Positions 9,326 to 12,611 of a stretch of DNA of 12,611 bases are shown here, piece by piece. Source of the DNA: Sneathiella sp. (lineage in GTDB: Bacteria; Pseudomonadota; Alphaproteobacteria; Sneathiellales; Sneathiellaceae); the NCBI GenBank assembly GCA_002732675.1, contig NVRR01000066.1:1-12611 (forward strand). The letters run 5' to 3'. The notes beneath the pieces were generated by a model. The model saw only the letters and a list, made by a program, of their open reading frames with translations, ran no database searches and was not told the origin of the DNA. Within the stretch, counting starts at the first letter, position 1; the number at the start of each line of letters is the position of its first letter. Position numbers and translations under genes: made by a program.

Positions 9326-9437
9326 CCAGGTCATACCTCCAGGTCAAAATCACAGGCAATAAGCCATTGCCCTCACAGTAACAGCTTTCTTACCCGACGT
9401 TCATATATATTTTGCGCGGCGAGAAATTTTACGGCGA

Positions 9438-9466
9438 TTGACAAGCCGAGCGTGAATTGTTACTAG
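9438..9466 (+). promoter_or_regulatory. Promoter of the tRNA-Gln gene
   Basis: A perfect -35 box TTGACA at 9438-9443 is followed by exactly 17 bases and TACTAG at 9461-9466 as the -10, which matches the consensus at three of six positions. The predicted transcription start is near 9473, about 34 bases before the tRNA. The GC-rich stretch just after the -10 (AGCCGCCTGCC) resembles a stringent-type discriminator. This is the best sigma-70-like promoter in the window. Confidence 0.6.
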
Positions 9467-9506
9467 AGCCGCCTGCCTGCCAAGAAGCGATCATGGATCG
9501 CCCGGA

Positions 9507-9580
9507 TGGGGAATCGTCTAACGGTAGGACAGCGGACTCTGACTCCGTCAATCCAGGTTCGAATCCTGGTTCCCCAGCCA
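9507..9580 (+). tRNA. tRNA-Gln (anticodon CTG)
   Basis: A complete cloverleaf of 74 bases including an encoded CCA. The acceptor stem is TGGGGAA with TTCCCCA, then discriminator G and CCA. The D-arm is GTC/GAC with AACGG in the loop. The anticodon stem is GCGGA/TCCGT (one G-T pair) around the loop CTCTGAC, giving anticodon CTG, which reads CAG (Gln). The T-arm is CCAGG TTCGAAT CCTGG. It stands alone, divergent from ppx. I saw no second partial copy of its 3' end and no integrase in the window, so no integrated element is apparent here. Confidence 0.97.
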
Positions 9581-9607
9581 ACTTAATCCCTCGAAAATAA
9601 CAGGATA

Positions 9608-10225
9608 TCAGCGAATAGATGAAATTCGCTTAAGTCTGCTGGCTGTCGGCTGCGTATCCTGAGCCTCTGTTTGCTGTACCGGGATCTGTTTCAGGTTTGA
9701 GGTCCGCCTAAGTTGCAGGGCAGACAGTATCTTTATCTTCCCTGTCGGCAGGAACGACCAAACCAGGAAACTGAGTATCAATGTCAGTGGTGTCAGGAGG
9801 AGCGTGAACATCGCCCATGTGACGATGGCACCTGTGATGCTGACGATGGTGTCAGAACCGGTGAGCTGTGAATAGAGGATCACAATGGTCACGAACGCCT
9901 GGGGAAGATATAATCCGACCACCAGCGCATCCATGGACCGCTTTTCCGAAAAATGCTGTGCCAATCGACGCCCCAGTGACAGGGAAATCCATGTCACTGG
10001 CAGGAAGAACAAGAGCAACAGTCCGGCAATCTCGAAAAAATCGACAATATAATGATCTGCTGGTCCGCCGCGCACAAATATAGCCAGAGCAACGGAGATC
10101 GCTGAAAACAGGCAGGCAGCCATAGCCGGGACAGCGATTTGCAACCGTTGTGCCCAGGAAGATGCCCTGATGGCCCCTATGAGGGTGGTGAGAAAAATCA
10201 GGAGCTTTTCTTTAACTAAAATCAT
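9608..10225 (-). CDS. Multi-pass membrane protein of unknown function
   Basis: A 205-residue protein with at least four hydrophobic helices: about 29-51, 62-84, 99-119 and 128-158 (the last long enough for two). A basic N-terminus (MILVKEKLL, then an R-rich loop near 20-28) precedes them, and a polar C-terminal tail of about 45 residues rich in Gln, Thr and Arg follows. There is a short charged loop GRRLAQHFSEKRS between helices 2 and 3. No catalytic motif is visible, and I do not recognise a family; the overall shape is reminiscent of Yip1-like or small integral membrane proteins, without support. The ATG at 10225 has only a weak GTGG upstream. It lies 27 bases after the tRNA on the opposite strand, so the two converge. 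Confidence 0.75.
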   Translation of the reverse strand: MILVKEKLLIFLTTLIGAIRASSWAQRLQIAVPAMAACLFSAISVALAIFVRGGPADHYIVDFFEIAGLLLLFFLPVTWISLSLGRRLAQHFSEKRSMDALVVGLYLPQAFVTIVILYSQLTGSDTIVSITGAIVTWAMFTLLLTPLTLILSFLVWSFLPTGKIKILSALQLRRTSNLKQIPVQQTEAQDTQPTASRLKRISSIR

Positions 10226-10244
10226 TTACCACAGAACTTTAATG

Positions 10245-10522
10245 TCAAATACTATGCAGGACCGCAACTTTCCGGCTCGTATGCGCCATAGAAAATTGCG
10301 CCATGTCCATAATCGCTTTCCAGCCTTCGGACATAATCCGAGCGCCAATGCGCCAGACATGTATCACATTTGGCCAGATATCCAACCGCGAAGTTATGCC
10401 GCTCCCTTTGTGACGTTCCCGCAGACGCGCAGAATCGTTTAGGAGAAATTCCGTTGTTAAAAGGCATTGCCATCTTGAACGACCGGCACGACATGATTGT
10501 CGGCGGAAAAGGCGGGCGCTCA
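10245..10522 (-). pseudogene. C-terminal remnant of an HSL-type alpha/beta hydrolase, frameshifted
   Basis: In the frame ending at 10245 the peptide reads LLTTEFLLNDSARLRERHKG, then SRLDIWPNVIHVWRIGARIM and EGWKAIMDMAQF. This matches the C-terminal end of hormone-sensitive-lipase-type (alpha/beta hydrolase fold 3) esterases, whose pattern is roughly LLxDSxRLAERA, then LEVWPxMIHVW with the catalytic His, then EGxxAIxxIGxF. The preceding part (PPFPPTI ... SFKMAMP) sits in a different frame at about 10462-10520 and resembles the SPxxxxxxGxPP segment of the family. The frame changes near 10462, where the IQVG-like strand expected before the EFLL part is missing. The oxyanion HGG and the GDSAG nucleophile region are absent: upstream lies another gene. 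I infer a truncated, non-functional remnant. The family call rests on my memory of the pattern. Confidence 0.6.
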
Positions 10523-10561
10523 TTCTCGTGGCATGAAAATGACAGGACGCGGGCGCAAGGC

Positions 10562-10822
10562 CTATTTTTTTGACGGAGCGCCCAGGTCGCCAACGACCTT
10601 GGAGATTTCCTGAAACTCTCGAGATAGCATCCGTAATGTTTGCGCGTGGGATACCATTGTCGCTGCTGGATCAACATCTTCACAACAGTCGACAAGGAAA
10701 TCAAGAGCGGCCAGGTTGGCGGAATTCGCGCGATCTCCAACAGACTTGACGTCCATATTACTGGGCGCCGAAAAATCTGATTTCAGTTCACTGACAATTG
10801 ATGCAAGTTCTGCTTGCCCCAT
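10562..10822 (-). CDS. Small protein of unknown function (86 aa)
   Basis: The ATG at 10822 has a good Shine-Dalgarno (AGGAGA, seven bases upstream), which supports a real gene. The product is acidic in its first two thirds and helical: MGQAELASIVSELKSDF, a middle NLAALDFLVDCCEDVDP with two adjacent Cys, then MVSHAQTLRMLSREFQEISK and a short tail ending APSKK. No membrane segment or signal peptide is visible. I do not recognise a family. An overlapping longer frame (10252-10740) on the same strand is a shadow over this gene. It is transcribed away from the PilZ gene; the 212-base gap between them carries a CtrA-like site. The hydrolase remnant begins about 40 bases after its stop. Confidence 0.7.
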   Translation of the reverse strand: MGQAELASIVSELKSDFSAPSNMDVKSVGDRANSANLAALDFLVDCCEDVDPAATMVSHAQTLRMLSREFQEISKVVGDLGAPSKK

Positions 10823-10878
10823 GGCAACTCTCCTACCGTGTTCGTCCTAAATATTAGAAAGAGTGTAGGCCCTGACCG

Positions 10879-10894
10879 TAAAATATTGATTAAC
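10879..10894 (+). promoter_or_regulatory. CtrA-like binding site between small gene and PilZ gene
   Basis: TAAA, seven bases, then TTAAC. The alphaproteobacterial CtrA consensus is TTAA-N7-TTAAC; this has one mismatch in the first half and a perfect second half with exact spacing. It lies about 140 bases before the PilZ start and 57 bases before the start of the divergent small gene, so either could be the target. AT-rich intergenic DNA gives such matches by chance, hence modest confidence. Confidence 0.35.
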
Positions 10895-11034
10895 AACCAA
10901 ATCCCGGAAAAGCCGGATTAGAGCCCGATACATGCGCGGCAACGACTTATTAACAATTCTGCGCAAAAATGTCCGTCTGCAAGCCCTCAGCAGAATGGAC
11001 CGCTGAAACGGCTTTCGGATGATTTGGAGAGAAA

Positions 11035-11373
11035 ATGCTCGATATAACAGAGAATAACCGGCGCGCTCATCGGCGAGTCCTTGTTTCCAATTCAACGACA
11101 ATCGCGCATGAGGGAGATGACCACCAGGCGCAGATACTCAATATCTCGGCAGGAGGCGCGGGCATTCGCATGGATGTGCGCCTGGAAGACCAAACGATGG
11201 TCGTGGTGGATATTGAAAATGTCGGATTGATCCCGGCCCGTGTCGTCCGCCAGATGAAAAACGGTGTCGGCGTAAAGTTTGAAATGTCAGCCGAAAAAGA
11301 GGCACGGTTTATTCGGCAAATTACAGAAATCATTACGCAGAAAAGAAATCAGCAATTCCGCAATGTCGTTTAG
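11035..11373 (+). CDS. PilZ domain protein, probable c-di-GMP receptor
   Basis: A 112-residue single-domain PilZ protein. Both c-di-GMP-contact motifs are visible: RRAHRR near the N-terminus (RxxxR, residues 9-14) and NISAGG (N36-x-S38-x-x-G41), so nucleotide binding is likely. The rest follows the PilZ beta-barrel pattern, with VVVDIENVGLIPARVVRQ and then NGVGVKFEMS, and a C-terminal helix ending in a basic tail. There is no output domain, so it probably acts by binding a partner, as many short PilZ proteins do in motility, polysaccharide or cell-cycle control. The ATG at 11035 has GGAGAG six to seven bases upstream. Transcription diverges from the 10562-10822 gene and converges on the 11398-11655 gene, with only 24 bases between their stops. 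No cyclase or phosphodiesterase is in the window. Confidence 0.92.
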   Translation: MLDITENNRRAHRRVLVSNSTTIAHEGDDHQAQILNISAGGAGIRMDVRLEDQTMVVVDIENVGLIPARVVRQMKNGVGVKFEMSAEKEARFIRQITEIITQKRNQQFRNVV

Positions 11374-11397
11374 CTGCTCGCTCGATTTTACTCGGCC

Positions 11398-11655
11398 TTA
11401 CCCACCTTGACGTCCCGCATAGAGCAGTTGCTTGGCGTCTCTGTGAAACATTTCAGCCAGCTCATATTCTTCTTTCAGGGCCATAATTGATTTTTCACTA
11501 TCATCGGTTTTCAGTCCCCCATCGACCATAAAGTCAATAAGTGCCGTCGCGCCAGCGTTTGCCGCCAAATGAAATCCCATACGCATATAGGCCTCCTTGC
11601 GATTGTCGACCCATTTTTCCAGCGCATCTATTTGTTCCTGAGTAACGTGAAACAT
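11398..11655 (-). CDS. Small helical protein of unknown function (85 aa)
   Basis: It begins MFHVTQEQIDALEKWVDNRK, with AAGGA nine bases before the ATG at 11655. The product looks all-helical and mixed-charge, with a central less polar stretch (MRMGFHLAANAGATALIDFM), then a second charged helix SIMALKEEYELAEMFHRD, and ends YAGRQGG. There is no signal peptide or clear membrane segment. I recognise no family. It converges with the PilZ gene (24 bases between stop codons), and its 5' side faces the pentapeptide gene, so the 183-base gap at 11656-11838 probably holds promoters for both. The composition fits a real gene rather than a shadow; nothing overlaps it. Confidence 0.7.
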   Translation of the reverse strand: MFHVTQEQIDALEKWVDNRKEAYMRMGFHLAANAGATALIDFMVDGGLKTDDSEKSIMALKEEYELAEMFHRDAKQLLYAGRQGG

Positions 11656-11772
11656 CGTTTATAATCCTTGCGGCTTTCTCTTTTGATAAATCTAAACAGG
11701 GCATTCAGAACGCAACTAACTGTTAACCTTGTTTCTCTATAAATGAGGTTCGTAAAATATTGCTTAAGTATG

Positions 11773-11787
11773 TTAGGAAAACGTTAA
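11773..11787 (+). promoter_or_regulatory. CtrA-like binding site upstream of the pentapeptide gene
   Basis: TTAG, seven bases, then TTAA: one mismatch to the CtrA consensus TTAA-N7-TTAA with exact spacing. It lies 52 bases before the pentapeptide start and 118 bases before the start of the divergent small gene. Together with the site at 10879 it suggests shared control of this cluster, but the motif is short and AT-rich. Confidence 0.35.
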
Positions 11788-11838
11788 ACTAGTCTTACCT
11801 GATGGGAACGACTGGATAGCGCCGGAGAAAGACAAAAA

Positions 11839-12611
11839 ATGACGTCGATGACGCCCCAGGAAATAATGTCAATATTGGATGAGCATGCCAAATGGCTACG
11901 CAATCCAAAATCCGGCAAGCAGGCCAATTTCAAACATGCGGATTTCACCGGAGCCAATTTTGAAGGCGCGAAACTGCAAAAGTCCTGCCTATCAGGATGT
12001 AAACTCTCGCGAACCATTTTTCGCAATGCCAACCTTATCTCGGCCGACTTATATGCCGCGGATCTGACGAAAGCCGATTTGACCAACTGCCTGCTCATAC
12101 GGGCGGATTTACGCGGTGCCGAGCTTAAGGGCGCACGGCTAAATGGCGCCAATCTGCAGGAAGCGGACTTTCGGGGTGGTTCCCTCATCTTGTCTGGAGG
12201 GGAAACAATTACCTTCCCCTCATCGGATTTAAGTGGTGCCGAAATGGAGAATGTCGTCGCCGAAAAGGCCAACCTGAACGGCGCTAACCTGTCAGGCGCC
12301 ACGCTTAACAATGCCAACTTTTCCTTTTCGCAGCTTCGCGGCGCAAATTTAAGCAATGCCCAGCTTAAAAATGCCGGTTTTAAGGGGTCGGACATGTCTG
12401 ACTGCAATCTAGCCAACGCAGACTTGTCGGGCGCTAATCTCAGCGACGTCAATTTAAGTGGTGCGAATGTCGACGGCTGTAATTTTGAGAATGCTGACAT
12501 GACCGGCGCCAATATCGAGAATGTTAATTTTTCAGACGCCAAGGCAGTCGGTATCGACATTGTCGAAGAAGCCGAAGCGACACCGCTTCCTCCCAATCTG
12601 CAAGCCCTTCT
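11839..12611 (+). CDS. Pentapeptide-repeat protein, runs off the right edge
   Basis: The frame opens at ATG 11839 (GGAG about 12 bases upstream; a second ATG at codon 4 is possible) and is still open at base 12611, so at least 257 residues. After an N-terminal leader of about 30 residues (MTPQEIMSILDEHAKWLRNP) come tandem pentapeptides of the A(D/N)LXX type: ADFTGANFEGAKL, ADLYAADLTKADL, ANLNGANLSGATL, ADLSGANLSDVNL and so on. The family folds as a right-handed quadrilateral beta-helix. The regular pattern is broken near residues 115-131 by GGSLILSGGETITFPSS, probably a loop projecting from the helix. The last visible part (EEAEATPLPPNLQAL) leaves the repeat, so another domain or a second helix may follow. 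It has no signal peptide and is probably cytoplasmic. Function unknown. A long open frame on the opposite strand is its antisense shadow. Confidence 0.9.
   Translation, partial: MTSMTPQEIMSILDEHAKWLRNPKSGKQANFKHADFTGANFEGAKLQKSCLSGCKLSRTIFRNANLISADLYAADLTKADLTNCLLIRADLRGAELKGARLNGANLQEADFRGGSLILSGGETITFPSSDLSGAEMENVVAEKANLNGANLSGATLNNANFSFSQLRGANLSNAQLKNAGFKGSDMSDCNLANADLSGANLSDVNLSGANVDGCNFENADMTGANIENVNFSDAKAVGIDIVEEAEATPLPPNLQAL

Noticed and set aside
9507..9700. tRNA-Gln 3' end as an integration site of a genomic island
   Set aside because: No integrase, no repeated tRNA 3' fragment and no sharp composition change are visible within the window.
10252..10740. 162-residue minus-strand frame
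   Set aside because: Its first part overlaps the better supported 10562-10822 gene, its composition is Cys/Arg/Pro-rich, and its second part runs through the hydrolase remnant in a different frame. Only the short segment at about 10462-10520 was used, as part of the remnant.
10847..11101. 84-residue minus-strand frame across the PilZ upstream region
   Set aside because: Arg/Leu-rich random-looking composition, overlaps the PilZ start, and no supporting start signal.
11784..12596. 270-residue open frame on the minus strand, rich in SAPLK-type repeats
   Set aside because: It is the antisense shadow of the pentapeptide repeats on the + strand; the repeat periodicity of the real gene keeps the opposite frame open. 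It has no Shine-Dalgarno or known domain.

Overview
The window looks like an ordinary stretch of an alphaproteobacterial chromosome with moderate GC. The grounds are the protein sequence flavour (DUF2306, DUF925 and MAPEG small genes, a single-domain Ppx/GppA with a DLGTNN motif, RlmE with a basic N-terminal extension), the tRNA type and the gene grouping. I cannot name the genus from sequence alone. || Layout, left to right. Positions 1-156 hold the tail of a small membrane protein on the + strand. A stretch of about 540 bases with no recognisable gene follows, then a 60-residue + strand protein (693-875) whose stop codon overlaps that of the convergent minus-strand block. Positions 872-9334 are a long minus-strand block. 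In transcription order it reads: Ppx/GppA phosphatase, rlmE (23S rRNA 2'-O-methyltransferase), guaB (IMP dehydrogenase), an RsmB/NOP-type RNA m5C methyltransferase, a secreted TPR protein, guaA (GMP synthase), a MAPEG-family membrane protein, a DUF925 nucleotidyltransferase-like protein and a DUF2306 membrane protein. Tight joins (4-base GTGA overlap of ppx/rlmE, 6-base gap guaB/rsmB-like, 14-base gap guaA/MAPEG) suggest at least three transcription units. guaB and guaA together convert IMP to XMP to GMP; rlmE and the RsmB-like gene modify RNA; the phosphatase acts on polyphosphate or (p)ppGpp. The block therefore mixes guanine nucleotide supply, RNA modification and possibly stringent-response metabolism. 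|| Positions 9438-9580 hold a tRNA-Gln(CTG) on the + strand with a perfect TTGACA -35 box. To its right is a more accessory region: a four-helix membrane protein (9608-10225), the frameshifted C-terminal remnant of an HSL-type alpha/beta hydrolase (10245-10522), a small unknown protein (10562-10822), a PilZ c-di-GMP receptor (11035-11373), another small unknown protein (11398-11655) and a pentapeptide-repeat protein that runs off the right edge (from 11839). Two CtrA-like sites lie in the intergenic regions next to the PilZ and pentapeptide genes. || I did not find a clearly new multi-gene system. The most interesting items are the hydrolase remnant, the CtrA-like sites beside a c-di-GMP receptor, the start-codon question for ppx, the guaA leader hairpin, and the interrupted pentapeptide helix.
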